A stretch of DNA of 12,691 nt from an uncultured Microbacteriaceae bacterium (GCA_946481135.1 CAMLMQ010000072.1:1-12691); one strand, 5' to 3'. Numbered from the stretch's first letter, positions 1 to 7,167 are shown. A program made the numbers and translations. The notes: generated by a model not told the origin, from the sequence alone.

Positions 1-614
1 CAGTCGTCGAGCGACTCGCCGGGGGTTCCGTAGATGAGGTCGAGGCTCACCTGCAGTCCCGCCTCGCGCGCCCACCGCACGACGAGCGGCACACGCTCGG
101 GGTCGTGCGTGCGTTCGAGCACCCGCAGCACGTGCGGCACGGCCGACTGCATCCCGAAGCTCACGCGCGTGAATCCCGCGGCGGCGAGCGCCTCCAGGGA
201 TGCGGCGTCGACCGAGTCGGGGTTGGCCTCGGTCGTGACCTCGGCGCCCGGTGCGAGCCCCCACGTCGAGCGCACGACGGCGAGCATGCGCGCCAGGTCG
301 GCGACGGGCAGCAGGGTGGGAGTGCCGCCGCCGAAGAAGACGGTGGATGCCGGCCTCCCCGGCAGTCCCGCCGCGTCGAGCACGCGCGCCGCGAGCCCGA
401 CCTCGGCGATCGCCTGCCCGGCGAAGTCGGACTGCTTGACGCCGCGGATCTCGCTCGCCGTGTAGGTGTTGAAGTCGCAGTAGCCGCAGCGCACCCGGCA
501 GAACGGCACGTGCAGGTAGACCCCGAAGTCGCGCTCCCCCGCTCCCTCGGCGACGGTGTCCGGCAGCCGGCCGTCGGCGGGGGCCGGGTCGGCGATCGGG
601 AGGGCGGACGGCAT
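1..614 (-). CDS. hemW: HemW, radical SAM haem chaperone (partial, 3' end off the left edge)
   Basis: This is the N-terminal 204 residues of a HemN-like radical SAM protein of the HemW type, which binds haem and is thought to deliver it to target proteins. HemW is often misnamed coproporphyrinogen III oxidase. The [4Fe-4S]-binding CxxxCxxC motif is at C39, C43 and C46 inside HVPFCRVRCGYCDFNT. It is followed by FFGGGTPT (about 94-100), TEANPDSV (128-135), SFGMQS (152-157) and LDLIYGTPGES near the edge, all in the usual order. The HemW-type CRxRCxYC spacing differs from the CxxxCxxCxC of true HemN. The ATG at 612-614 gives a natural N-terminus with about 28 residues before the core. There is no Shine-Dalgarno, but a GACAAT hexamer ends 6 nt upstream. 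The gene is divergent from the HAD phosphatase gene. hemW is usually just downstream of lepA in actinobacteria; here four genes lie between them. The C-terminal half is outside the window. Confidence 0.95.
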   Translation of the reverse strand, partial: MPSALPIADPAPADGRLPDTVAEGAGERDFGVYLHVPFCRVRCGYCDFNTYTASEIRGVKQSDFAGQAIAEVGLAARVLDAAGLPGRPASTVFFGGGTPTLLPVADLARMLAVVRSTWGLAPGAEVTTEANPDSVDAASLEALAAAGFTRVSFGMQSAVPHVLRVLERTHDPERVPLVVRWAREAGLQVSLDLIYGTPGESLDD

Positions 615-620
615 CCGACG

Positions 621-626
621 ATTGTC
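621..626 (-). promoter_or_regulatory. Putative leaderless -10 element of hemW
   Basis: On the minus strand GACAAT is followed by exactly 6 nt (cgtcgg) and then the hemW ATG. A TG dinucleotide lies one base upstream of the hexamer, like an extended -10. No -35 resembling TTGACA is visible 16-18 nt upstream. The spacing would place transcription start on the A of ATG. This is inference from geometry, supported by the same arrangement at other genes in the window. Confidence 0.5.
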
Positions 627-682
627 CCACCCCGCGGGTCGCGCCCGCCGAGCGGCGCCCGCCCCTCGGCGAGGATGGATCT

Positions 683-1357
683 GTGGCCACACACCTGCTC
701 TGGGACATCGACGGCACGCTCATCGTCAACGACTTCAGCGGCGTGAGCATCTATGCCCGCGCGTTCGAGCGCACGACCGGCGCGCTGCCGACCGAGCGCC
801 CGGCGAGTCCGCACGGGATGACCGAGGGCCAGCTGCTGCGCGAACTGCTCGCCATCCACGGCCACGACGTGGGCCTGCACGACACCCTCCGCGCCCACCT
901 CGACGAACTGTCGGTCGAGGAGCACGCGACCGGGTTGCGGCGTGAGCAGTGCGCCGGCGCGGCGGACGCCCTGGCACGCTTCGCCGAGCTCGGCTGGAGC
1001 AACGGGCTGCTCACCGGGAACGCGCCGGAGCGCGCGCGCTTCAAGATGCTGCAGGCCGGCTACGGCGAGGAGCCCTTCGACTGGGAGCGCTCGTTCTTCG
1101 GTCATCAGTCCGCCGACCGCCACCACCTCACGGGCCTCGCCGCTTCGGCCCTCGCCGGACACACGGTCGTCATCATCGGCGACACCCCCCTCGACGGCGC
1201 CGCCGCGGCATCCGCCGGCTTCCCGTTCCTCGGGGTCGGCACGGGGTCGTTCTCGGCCGACGAGCTCGTCGCCGCGGGCGCGTTCGTCGCGGTGGAGTCG
1301 TTCGCGACCGGACTCGACGCCGCCGTCGAGGCGATCGCGGCGCTGCCCGTCAGCTGA
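683..1357 (+). CDS. HAD-superfamily hydrolase, phosphoglycolate-phosphatase-like
   Basis: The 224-residue protein has all four HAD motifs. Motif I is DIDGT at 8-12, with D8 as the expected nucleophile and D10 as the acid/base. Motif II is the T of LLTGN (T111), motif III is K121, and motif IV is IIGDTPLDG, with D167 and D171 binding Mg2+. A helical cap of about 60-90 residues lies between motifs I and II, as in Gph/PGP-type subfamily I phosphatases, so a small phosphorylated metabolite is the likely substrate. The substrate itself cannot be read from the sequence. The start is the GTG at 683, with GAGGA at 671-675 and 7 nt of spacing. The ATG at 675 is in another frame. The same bases also read GAGGAT-N6-GTG, so a leaderless start cannot be excluded. 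The last 8 nt overlap the convergent DUF1990 gene. Confidence 0.88.
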   Translation: MATHLLWDIDGTLIVNDFSGVSIYARAFERTTGALPTERPASPHGMTEGQLLRELLAIHGHDVGLHDTLRAHLDELSVEEHATGLRREQCAGAADALARFAELGWSNGLLTGNAPERARFKMLQAGYGEEPFDWERSFFGHQSADRHHLTGLAASALAGHTVVIIGDTPLDGAAAASAGFPFLGVGTGSFSADELVAAGAFVAVESFATGLDAAVEAIAALPVS

Positions 1358-1865
1358 GCGAGCCCGCGAGCACCCGCTCGTAGCGGCGCGTGTACGCCTC
1401 CTGCAGCGCGCGCAGCACGGGGTAGCCGAGCCACAGCAGCGGGTGCGCCGGACGGGAGAACGCGCGGATGCGCAGCCACACCGAGGCGTCGGCGTGCCGC
1501 TCGACGACGAACGCCTCCTCGCCGCTCTCGGGATGCCCGCGCAGCGTGCCGTAGGCGAACCCGCGCCGGTCGGGCTCGTCGACCAGGTACACGACCTCGA
1601 ACGGGATGTGCACCGGCCCGAGCCTCAGCACGCCCCGGTCGCCGACCCGCACCGGGGCGGAGCCGTCCGCGGGCAGCCCGGCCACGGGCCGCAGCCCCGC
1701 ACGTCGCTGGATGCCGAGCCGCATCACCTCGTCGCTCGCGAAGCGCCAGCGTTCCGGACCCTCCCCGAGCCGCACGAGACGCTCGATCGGCCGGAACCCG
1801 TGAGGCGGATGCTCGCGCAGGTCGTCGCGCCTCGTCGCGCCGACGGCGGCGTAGGTGAGCGTCAC
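1350..1865 (-). CDS. DUF1990 (UPF0548) family protein, shorter paralogue
   Basis: A 171-residue protein of the DUF1990 family, whose molecular function is not established. It shares most family blocks with its neighbour just upstream: TYAAVGAT near the N-terminus, PPHGFRPIER (20-29), YGTLRGHP (105-112), GEEAFVVERH (115-124) and SRPA (137-140), ending in a hydrophobic and RYE-containing helix. It lacks the segment of about 40 residues present in the longer copy. The start is a GTG at 1863-1865 that overlaps the stop of the upstream copy in a 4-nt GTGA, so translation is probably coupled and both genes share one transcript. The stop lies in the palindrome TCAGCTGA (1350-1357), which also carries the stop of the convergent HAD gene. 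No signal peptide is visible. The family call is from recognised blocks; I infer no function. Confidence 0.85.
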   Translation of the reverse strand: MTLTYAAVGATRRDDLREHPPHGFRPIERLVRLGEGPERWRFASDEVMRLGIQRRAGLRPVAGLPADGSAPVRVGDRGVLRLGPVHIPFEVVYLVDEPDRRGFAYGTLRGHPESGEEAFVVERHADASVWLRIRAFSRPAHPLLWLGYPVLRALQEAYTRRYERVLAGSLS

Positions 1866-2518
1866 GTCAGCGGCTGCGCCAGCGCGTGCTCATAACGCGA
1901 CAGGAACCACGCCTGCGCGAGTCGCAGCACCGGCAGCAGCAGCCACCAGGCGCCGCCGGCGGGCCGCGAGATCGAACGGATGGTGAGCCACACCGAGTCG
2001 TCGCCATGACGCTCGACGACGAACGACTCCTCGCCGCACAGCGGATGCCCGGGAAGCGTCCCGTAGACGAACCCGCGGCGGGTGGGCTCGTCGATCACCT
2101 GCACGACGCGCACGGGCTCGCTGATCGTGAACGGTCCGCGTCCGAGTTGGAGCACGGCGCTGTCGCCCGCTCGCACGAGCCGCTCTCCGGTGTCGGCGAA
2201 CATCTCGTCCGCGGTGAGCGTCGCGGCCTGCACGGGCTCGCCGGCGTCGTCGAACGTGACCGGGATGTAGGTGTTCTCGACGACCTCGGCGGGCGCGTCG
2301 ACCCGCGTCACGCGGAAGCCCGACCGCGTCTTGATGCCCCAGCTGAGCGTCTCGGTCCACGCATGCCGCCAGCGCTCCTCGCCGTACCCCACCCGTACCC
2401 GGCGTTCGATCGCGCGGAAGCCCGTCGGCGGGTAGCGCAGCAGGTCGGCAGCCTGGGTCGCCCCGATCGCGGCGTACGTCACGGGACGCCGCCACATCTC
2501 ATCGGGGTACACGGGCAT
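1862..2518 (-). CDS. DUF1990 (UPF0548) family protein, longer paralogue
   Basis: A 218-residue DUF1990 protein and the first gene of a tandem paralogue pair. Blocks: TYAAIGAT (14-21), PPTGFRAIERRVRVG (30-44), WGIKTRSGFR (60-69), VIDEPTRRGFVYGTLPGHP (141-159), GEESFVVERHGDDSVWL (162-178) and SRPA (184-187), then a tryptophan- and leucine-rich C-terminal helix. Residues about 71-110 are an extra segment missing from the downstream copy. The ATG at 2516-2518 has GACAAT ending 6 nt upstream, suggesting a leaderless start. Alternatively the in-frame GTG at 2510-2512 (codon 3) has GGAAGG 6 nt upstream, and a third in-frame candidate is the ATG at codon 8. The MmcQ gene ends 48 nt upstream. Function is unknown; a bacterial housekeeping or stress role would be guesswork. 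Confidence 0.87.
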   Translation of the reverse strand: MPVYPDEMWRRPVTYAAIGATQAADLLRYPPTGFRAIERRVRVGYGEERWRHAWTETLSWGIKTRSGFRVTRVDAPAEVVENTYIPVTFDDAGEPVQAATLTADEMFADTGERLVRAGDSAVLQLGRGPFTISEPVRVVQVIDEPTRRGFVYGTLPGHPLCGEESFVVERHGDDSVWLTIRSISRPAGGAWWLLLPVLRLAQAWFLSRYEHALAQPLT

Positions 2519-2524
2519 CCTTCC

Positions 2525-2530
2525 ATTGTC
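2525..2530 (-). promoter_or_regulatory. Putative leaderless -10 element of the DUF1990 pair
   Basis: GACAAT on the minus strand, then ggaagg (6 nt), then ATG. The layout matches that at hemW. The intervening GGAAGG is also a credible Shine-Dalgarno for the GTG two codons into the frame. No clear -35 is seen. Confidence 0.45.
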
Positions 2531-2566
2531 ACCCGAAATCGGCGCGGTGGGCGCGCACGGCCGCGC

Positions 2567-2983
2567 TCACCCCGGGGAGTCGCCCTCCAGATCGGCGACG
2601 AATCGCGCCGCGAGCCGCTTCGGCGCGCGCGCGATCCAGCTGTCGGTCACGACCTCGCGCAGCCTCGCCGGGTCGACGTGGTCGACGTGGTCGAGCGCGA
2701 CGAGGATCGCGGGGAAGTCGTCGAAGTGGGAGGTGGTGAAGAACGCGCGGGGATCCTCGTCGATCAGCGCGAGCTTCTCCCCCACGTCGAGTGTCGACAC
2801 CCCGATCACGTCGCCTGCGGGTGCCGCGTCGCCGAGCTCGGCGAGGTCGCGGGCGCGCAGCGGACGCACCCAGGCGAACACGTTCGCGCCGACCTTCCAC
2901 GTCGGCAGGCCCATCCGCGTGCCGGGTTCCGCCTGCGGCAACTCGCGCGCGATCGCCCCGACGTCGTCCCACGTGGCCGCCAT
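2567..2983 (-). CDS. MmcQ/YjbR family protein
   Basis: A 138-residue protein of the MmcQ/YjbR family, small single-domain proteins with a CyaY-like fold described as DNA-binding-like, with no settled role. Family signs are the N-terminal stretch with TRMGLPTWKVGANVFAW (about 22-38), a central VGEKLALIDEDPRAFFTTSHFDDFPAILV, and the C-terminal SWIARAPKRLAARF (about 114-127), close to the common SW..APK.L pattern. The length is normal for the family. The ATG at 2981-2983 has no Shine-Dalgarno but has TAGCGT ending 6 nt upstream. It lies 35 nt downstream of lepA on the same strand, so it may also be read through from lepA. A 9-nt tandem repeat at 2672-2694 encodes the repeated DHVDHVD. Confidence 0.85.
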   Translation of the reverse strand: MAATWDDVGAIARELPQAEPGTRMGLPTWKVGANVFAWVRPLRARDLAELGDAAPAGDVIGVSTLDVGEKLALIDEDPRAFFTTSHFDDFPAILVALDHVDHVDPARLREVVTDSWIARAPKRLAARFVADLEGDSPG

Positions 2984-2989
2984 GCCGCG

Positions 2990-2995
2990 ACGCTA
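2990..2995 (-). promoter_or_regulatory. Putative leaderless -10 element of the MmcQ/YjbR gene
   Basis: TAGCGT on the minus strand, 6 nt (cgcggc), then ATG. The identical hexamer and spacing precede comEA. It fits the TANNNT -10 consensus of actinobacterial housekeeping promoters and would start transcription at the ATG. Confidence 0.55.
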
Positions 2996-3018
2996 CCGCC
3001 CGGCACCGACGGCGGGGA

Positions 3019-4866
3019 CTACTTCTTGTCCTTCTTCTCGACGTCGCCCGAGAGCGCGGCGATGAACGCCTCCTGGGGGACCTCGACGCGGCCGACCATC
3101 TTCATGCGCTTCTTGCCCTCCTTCTGCTTCTCGAGCAGCTTGCGCTTGCGGGTGATGTCGCCGCCGTAGCACTTCGCGAGAACGTCCTTGCGCATCGCGC
3201 GGATCGACTCGCGCGCGATGATGCGGGCGCCGATCGCGGCCTGGATGGGCACCTCGAACTGCTGCCGCGGGATGAGTTCGCGCAGCCGCCCGGTCATGAG
3301 TACGCCGTAGGCGTACGCCTTGTCCTTGTGCACGATCGCACTGAAGGCGTCGACCTTGTCGCCCTGCAACAGGATGTCGACCTTCACGAGGTCGGCCTCC
3401 TGGTCGCCCGCCGGCTCGTAGTCGAGCGACGCGTACCCCTGCGTCTTCGACTTGAGCTGGTCGAAGAAGTCGAAGACGATCTCGCCGAGCGGCATCGTGT
3501 AGTGCAGCTCGACGCGGTCGGTGCCGATGTAGTCCATGCCGCCGAGCGAGCCGCGGCGGCTCTGGCAGAGCTCCATGATCGCGCCGACGTAGTCCTTGGG
3601 CGCGAGGATCGACGCCTTCACGATCGGCTCGCGCACGCTCGAGATCTTGCCGTCCGGGTACTCCGACGGGTTCGTCACCGTGACGGTCTTCTTGTCTTCG
3701 GTCTGCACCTCGTAGATGACGCTCGGCGCCGTCGTGATGAGGTCGAGACCGAACTCGCGCTCCAAGCGCTCGGTCACGATCTCGAGGTGCAGCAGCCCGA
3801 GGAAGCCGCAGCGGAACCCGAAGCCGAGCGCGACCGAGGTCTCGGGCTCGTAGTTGAGGGCGGCATCCGACAGCTTCAACTTGTCGAGGGCGTCGCGCAG
3901 GTCGGGATAGTCGCTGCCGTCGATCGGGTAGATGCCCGAGAACACCATCGGCAGCGGCTCGGTGTAGCCCGGCAGCGGCTCGGCGGCCGGCTTCTGCGCG
4001 GTCGTGACCGTGTCGCCGACCTTCGACTGGCGCACATCCTTCACACCCGTGATGAGGTACCCCACCTCGCCGACAGCGAGGCCCTTCGACGCGGTCGGCT
4101 CGGGGCTCGAGACGCCGATCTCGAGGATCTCGTGCGTCGCGCGCGTCGACATCATCTGGATGCGCTCGCGCGGGTTGAGGCGCCCGTCGACCATGCGCAC
4201 GTACGTGACGACACCGCGGTAGGGGTCGTAGACGGAGTCGAAGATCGCCGCGCGCGCGGGGGCGTCGGCATCCCCGACGGGGGCCGGAACGCGCTCGACG
4301 ACCCGGTCGAGCAGCGCCTCGACCCCCATGCCGGTCTTGCCGCTCACGCGCATCACGTCGTCGGGATCGCCGCCGATGAGGCCCGCGATCTCGTCGGCGT
4401 ACTTCTCGGGGTCGGCCGCCGGCAGGTCGATCTTGTTGAGCACCGGGATGATCTCGAGGTCGTTGTCGAGCGCGAGGTAGAGGTTCGCGAGCGTCTGCGC
4501 CTCGATGCCCTGCGCGGCGTCGACGAGCAGGATCGCGCCCTCGCACGCGGCGAGGCTGCGCGACACCTCGTAGGTGAAGTCGACGTGCCCGGGGGTGTCG
4601 ATCATGTTGAGCGCGTAGGTGTCGCCGGCGAACTGCCACGGCATCCGCACGGCCTGGCTCTTGATCGTGATGCCGCGTTCGCGCTCGATGTCCATGCGGT
4701 CGAGGTACTGGGCACGCATGTCGCGGTCGGCGACGACGCCCGTGATGCCGAGCATCCGGTCGGCGAGCGTCGACTTGCCGTGGTCGATGTGCGCGATGAT
4801 GCAGAAGTTCCGGATGCGCGACGGGTCGGTCGCGGCCGGCTGCAGGGGCGAAGTGGCGCGGGGCAT
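3019..4866 (-). CDS. lepA: Elongation factor 4 (LepA), translational GTPase
   Basis: A complete 615-residue LepA/EF4, a ribosome-associated GTPase proposed to act in translation elongation or 30S biogenesis. GTPase motifs are AHIDHGKST (G1, 25-33), RGITIKSQ (G2, 64-71), DTPGH (G3, 90-94, with the usual His94), NKID (G4, 144-147) and SGKTG (G5, from 175). The LepA-specific C-terminal domain is present with [20 protein letters not shown] and [14 protein letters not shown] close to the end. The tail is lysine-rich (EKKDKK). The ATG at 4864-4866 gives the N-terminus [20 protein letters not shown], like relatives. The frame is open upstream into the next gene, but that extension has no family similarity and overlaps the 444-residue gene. 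GACAAT ends 8 nt before the ATG. It lies 46 nt downstream of the unrecognised gene and 35 nt upstream of the MmcQ gene. Confidence 0.98.
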   Translation of the reverse strand: MPRATSPLQPAATDPSRIRNFCIIAHIDHGKSTLADRMLGITGVVADRDMRAQYLDRMDIERERGITIKSQAVRMPWQFAGDTYALNMIDTPGHVDFTYEVSRSLAACEGAILLVDAAQGIEAQTLANLYLALDNDLEIIPVLNKIDLPAADPEKYADEIAGLIGGDPDDVMRVSGKTGMGVEALLDRVVERVPAPVGDADAPARAAIFDSVYDPYRGVVTYVRMVDGRLNPRERIQMMSTRATHEILEIGVSSPEPTASKGLAVGEVGYLITGVKDVRQSKVGDTVTTAQKPAAEPLPGYTEPLPMVFSGIYPIDGSDYPDLRDALDKLKLSDAALNYEPETSVALGFGFRCGFLGLLHLEIVTERLEREFGLDLITTAPSVIYEVQTEDKKTVTVTNPSEYPDGKISSVREPIVKASILAPKDYVGAIMELCQSRRGSLGGMDYIGTDRVELHYTMPLGEIVFDFFDQLKSKTQGYASLDYEPAGDQEADLVKVDILLQGDKVDAFSAIVHKDKAYAYGVLMTGRLRELIPRQQFEVPIQAAIGARIIARESIRAMRKDVLAKCYGGDITRKRKLLEKQKEGKKRMKMVGRVEVPQEAFIAALSGDVEKKDKK

Positions 4867-4874
4867 GTCGGCCC

Positions 4875-4880
4875 ATTGTC
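4875..4880 (-). promoter_or_regulatory. Putative -10 element of lepA
   Basis: GACAAT on the minus strand, 8 nt upstream of the lepA ATG, with a TG one base before the hexamer (extended -10 style). Transcription would start at or a couple of bases before the ATG. No purine-rich Shine-Dalgarno lies between. The spacing is 2 nt longer than at the other genes, so the call is weaker. Confidence 0.42.
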
Positions 4881-4912
4881 TCAGACCAGCCGCCCCCGGT
4901 ACGCCGCCGCGG

Positions 4913-6247
4913 TCAGCGGACGTCGACGCGCATCCGCTCGCCGTCGGCGCTCTCTCGCAGCGCGCGAAGCCCGGTCGCCACGTCGAGCGGTCGCCACGGC
5001 GGGCCGGCGGGGAGGCGGCGCAGCGCCGGTGTGTACCGCGCGAGCGCACCGAGATCGTGCGGATCGGACGCCGCGCGCAGTCCGAGCAGCCGGGGCTCCG
5101 CCCCGTGGCGTCGCACGACCTCCTCGAAGCGGGCAGGAGTCGCCCGTCCCGGCGAGTCGACCCCGTGCTGGAAGACGAGCAGTTCGACGCGCGTGAAGGG
5201 CTCGGCGGCGGCGAGGTAGGCGTCGAGCGACTCGAGCGCCTCGTCGACGGGGAAGAACGTCCAGAAGGGCACGAGGCCCGCCCGGAACGACTGCCACGGG
5301 TCGCCGAGCACGAACGACGGCACGATGAGGGAGTCGCCCGCCCCGCCGCGTTCCCGCGTCCAGCGCCGCAGCACGTCGGCGACGGGGCCGGCCGCCGACT
5401 GCGGGCCGTCGAGCCGGACGTGCACGACCGGATGCCCCGAACGACCGGCCCACGCGACCGCCGCCTCGACGAACCCGGTCGGCGCACCCCACTCCGCTTC
5501 CGGCGCGACCTCGTCGGCGACGGGCGCGAACGGATGGGCGAGGTGCTGCTCGGGCGTGGGACCGCCGCGACCGCCCGTCTGGAACACGTGCCGCTCCGCC
5601 ACACGCGTGACCGGCCATTGCGAACGGTCGTCGACCACGACGAGCGGTGCGCCCGGTGCGAGCCGACGGGCGAGGAGCCGCTCGTAGGCCACGGGAAGCG
5701 TGGTCCACTTCACCCGGAAGTAGGCCAGACGCGCGGTCATCAACTCGTCCTGGGCGGGATCGTGCATCTGGTGCAGGTCGAGGGAGGGATTGGCGTCGAG
5801 CAGGGGGACGGCGGCCTCCCGCCCGAAGGCGAGCGCCACGTCGGGTCGCTCGGGATCCCCTAGCCGGCGCACGGGGACGAGCACGGTGCTCGGCAGCCAC
5901 GGCACCTGCATCGCCGCGGCGAGATGGGCGATCGCACCGTTGCTCGAGCCGACGACGACCGCGGGGTGGACGGCATCCGGATAGGCCTCCGCGAACGCGG
6001 CGGCGATCGCCTCACCGTCCACGTCGCCGAGACGGCGCGGGTCGACGCCCTCGGAACCGCCGATCCGTCGATAGAGCTCCCGCACGAGCGGCCACGGCAT
6101 CCGACTCGCCGCACGCACGATCGGGCCCATGATCGGCGGGTTGCCGAGATGGCGGAGCGGTCGCTGCTCGAGCGCGGCGACGACCGACGCGTGCAGGACG
6201 CTCGCGGAGTCGAATGCCGCGACCGCGCGGTCGGGGTCGAGACTCAC
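4913..6247 (-). CDS. Unrecognised 444-residue protein
   Basis: I do not recognise this protein. It looks cytoplasmic: no signal peptide and no membrane segments. A hydrophobic strand followed by G100-S-S-N-G104 ([17 protein letters not shown]) has the GxSxG form of a nucleophile elbow, but no matching Asp/His pair can be assigned. Other distinctive stretches are [14 protein letters not shown] (156-169), [14 protein letters not shown] (200-213), [19 protein letters not shown] (306-324), [20 protein letters not shown] (326-345) and [12 protein letters not shown] (356-367), suggesting alternating alpha/beta structure. Codon use matches the neighbours (strong GC3), so it is a real gene. The start is a GTG at 6245-6247; GGAGG lies 15 nt upstream, which is too far to be convincing, so the start is uncertain. 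It is divergent from the Nudix gene and 46 nt upstream of lepA, with possible readthrough. Confidence 0.8.
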   Translation of the reverse strand: MSLDPDRAVAAFDSASVLHASVVAALEQRPLRHLGNPPIMGPIVRAASRMPWPLVRELYRRIGGSEGVDPRRLGDVDGEAIAAAFAEAYPDAVHPAVVVGSSNGAIAHLAAAMQVPWLPSTVLVPVRRLGDPERPDVALAFGREAAVPLLDANPSLDLHQMHDPAQDELMTARLAYFRVKWTTLPVAYERLLARRLAPGAPLVVVDDRSQWPVTRVAERHVFQTGGRGGPTPEQHLAHPFAPVADEVAPEAEWGAPTGFVEAAVAWAGRSGHPVVHVRLDGPQSAAGPVADVLRRWTRERGGAGDSLIVPSFVLGDPWQSFRAGLVPFWTFFPVDEALESLDAYLAAAEPFTRVELLVFQHGVDSPGRATPARFEEVVRRHGAEPRLLGLRAASDPHDLGALARYTPALRRLPAGPPWRPLDVATGLRALRESADGERMRVDVR

Positions 6248-6318
6248 GGCGGTACCTGCACGCCTCCAGGGAACGCCGCCCCGCCGGCGAGCACCACCCT
6301 TTGCGCGGCACCCGGGCC

Positions 6319-6337
6319 GGTGCTACCGCCTAGCATC
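6319..6337 (+). promoter_or_regulatory. Putative leaderless -10 and overlapping dyad of the Nudix gene
   Basis: TAGCAT at 6331-6336 is followed by exactly 6 nt (cgacgg) and the Nudix ATG, so transcription would start at the ATG. The hexamer forms the right arm of a dyad, GGTGCTA-ccgcc-TAGCATC (7 pairs, one of them G-T), suggesting an operator where a repressor could cover the -10. No good -35 is visible. The promoter reading is moderately supported; the operator reading is speculative. Confidence 0.5.
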
Positions 6338-6342
6338 GACGG

Positions 6343-6828
6343 ATGCCGATCCCCGACTTCGTCCGAGCCCTGCGCGAGAAGGTCGGCACGGCGCCGCTGT
6401 GGCTCAGCGGCGCGTCCGCCGTCGTCGTCGACGGAGACCGCATCCTGCTCATCCGCCGCGCCGACGACGGGCAGTGGACACCCATCACGGGGATCATCGA
6501 CCCGGGCGAGGAACCCGCCGTCACGCTCGTGCGCGAGGCACGGGAGGAGGCGAACGTCGACATCGCGGTCGAGCGCCTCACGTCGACGTGGGTGACGCGG
6601 CCGATCGTCTACTCCAACGGCGACCGCGCGCAGTACCTCGACCTCACGTTCCGCTGCCGGTATCTCGGCGGCGACCCGCGCCCCGTCGACGGCGAAGCGA
6701 GCGAGGTGGCGTGGTTCCCCCTCGACGGGATGCCGGCGATGAGTTCCGAGATGACGGCCCGCGTGCGGCACGCGCTCGAGAACGAGGGGCCCGCGTACTT
6801 CGCACGCGAGCCCCTCGGATGGTCGTAA
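6343..6828 (+). CDS. Nudix hydrolase
   Basis: A 161-residue single-domain Nudix protein, a family that hydrolyses nucleoside diphosphates linked to another moiety (for example ADP-ribose, NADH, mutagenic dNTPs). The Nudix box spans 50-72: G50, E56, R64-E65 and E68-E69, the Mg2+-binding core, are all present. The consensus glycine near the end is N71, a conservative loop change that should not remove catalysis. The upstream strand AVVVDGDRILLIRRADDGQWTPITG and the downstream WFPLDGMP are typical. The substrate cannot be fixed. The N-terminus PDFVRALREKVG occurs in many actinobacterial Nudix proteins of this size. The ATG at 6343 has no Shine-Dalgarno but a TAGCAT-N6 leaderless layout. It converges with the membrane-protein gene, with 9 nt between stops and no terminator hairpin between them. 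Confidence 0.93.
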   Translation: MPIPDFVRALREKVGTAPLWLSGASAVVVDGDRILLIRRADDGQWTPITGIIDPGEEPAVTLVREAREEANVDIAVERLTSTWVTRPIVYSNGDRAQYLDLTFRCRYLGGDPRPVDGEASEVAWFPLDGMPAMSSEMTARVRHALENEGPAYFAREPLGWS

Positions 6829-6837
6829 GCCGTCGGA

Positions 6838-7167
6838 TCAGAACCAGCCGAACGCCCAGCTGCCGAACGCGATCGGCAGGGCGAACGCGAGCGCCGACAG
6901 GCCGAGGACGATCCAGCCGAACAGCGACACGAAGCCGGTGACGATCGCCCAGGTGGCCATCGTGCGGGCGGTGGGCTCGTCGCGGTAGCCGATGAAGCCG
7001 AGCACGACGCCGACGATCGCGAGCGGAGCGAATCCGGTCGGGATCGAGACGATCGAGAGGATGAGGCCGATCAGGCTCATCCGGTTGGCCGGCGGGGCGT
7101 CGGTGGAGGCGGCCTGGGGCGGGGTGGCCGTCGTCTCGACGGCCGGGGTGAGGGTGTCGGTGGTCAT
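6838..7167 (-). CDS. Small membrane protein, DUF4190-like
   Basis: A 109-residue protein. Residues 1-29 form a Thr/Ala/Pro-rich, presumably cytoplasmic and disordered tail. Two hydrophobic blocks follow: about 31-60 (ILSIVSIPTGFAPLAIVGVV pattern) and about 72-103, separated by the charged link YRDEPTAR. This tail plus two helices with small-residue and glycine repeats is typical of the DUF4190 group of actinobacterial inner-membrane proteins, which have no known function. The ATG at 7165-7167 lacks a Shine-Dalgarno but has TAGGTT ending 6 nt upstream. It is divergent from rpsT, separated by about 200 nt that include the rpsT promoter and leader. It could equally be called a generic two-helix membrane protein. 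Confidence 0.8.
   Translation of the reverse strand: MTTDTLTPAVETTATPPQAASTDAPPANRMSLIGLILSIVSIPTGFAPLAIVGVVLGFIGYRDEPTARTMATWAIVTGFVSLFGWIVLGLSALAFALPIAFGSWAFGWF

Noticed and set aside
646..671. 7-bp inverted repeat CGCCGAG/CTCGGCG upstream of the HAD gene
   Set aside because: Short GC arms with a 12-nt loop are expected often by chance at this composition.
671..685. GAGGAT-N6-GTG as a leaderless promoter of the HAD gene
   Set aside because: GAGGAT is a poor -10, and GAGGA is a good Shine-Dalgarno at 7 nt, so the leadered reading is preferred.
161..1162. 333-codon minus-strand open frame across hemW and the HAD gene
   Set aside because: Out of frame with hemW and antisense to the HAD phosphatase; Arg- and Ser-rich low-complexity translation.
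2791..5196. 801-codon plus-strand open frame opposite lepA
   Set aside because: It is the antisense of the clearly identified lepA and part of the next gene. Its composition (Arg, Ala, Glu, Asp, His-rich) is the usual GC-rich shadow pattern, with no domain seen.
4867..5604. In-frame upstream extension of lepA
   Set aside because: The frame stays open only because of base composition. It overlaps the 444-residue gene and lacks LepA similarity; the ATG at 4866 matches the family N-terminus.
4942..5948. GSSNG of the 444-residue protein as proof of an alpha/beta hydrolase or patatin
   Set aside because: A GxSxG pentapeptide alone is weak; no convincing Asp/His partners or oxyanion motif could be placed.
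6244..6261. Five-codon upstream frame (GTG CAG GTA CCG CCG TGA) overlapping the start of the 444-residue gene
   Set aside because: The GGAGG before it is only 1 nt from its GTG, too close to work. It is probably a chance arrangement, though it leaves the true start of the larger gene uncertain.
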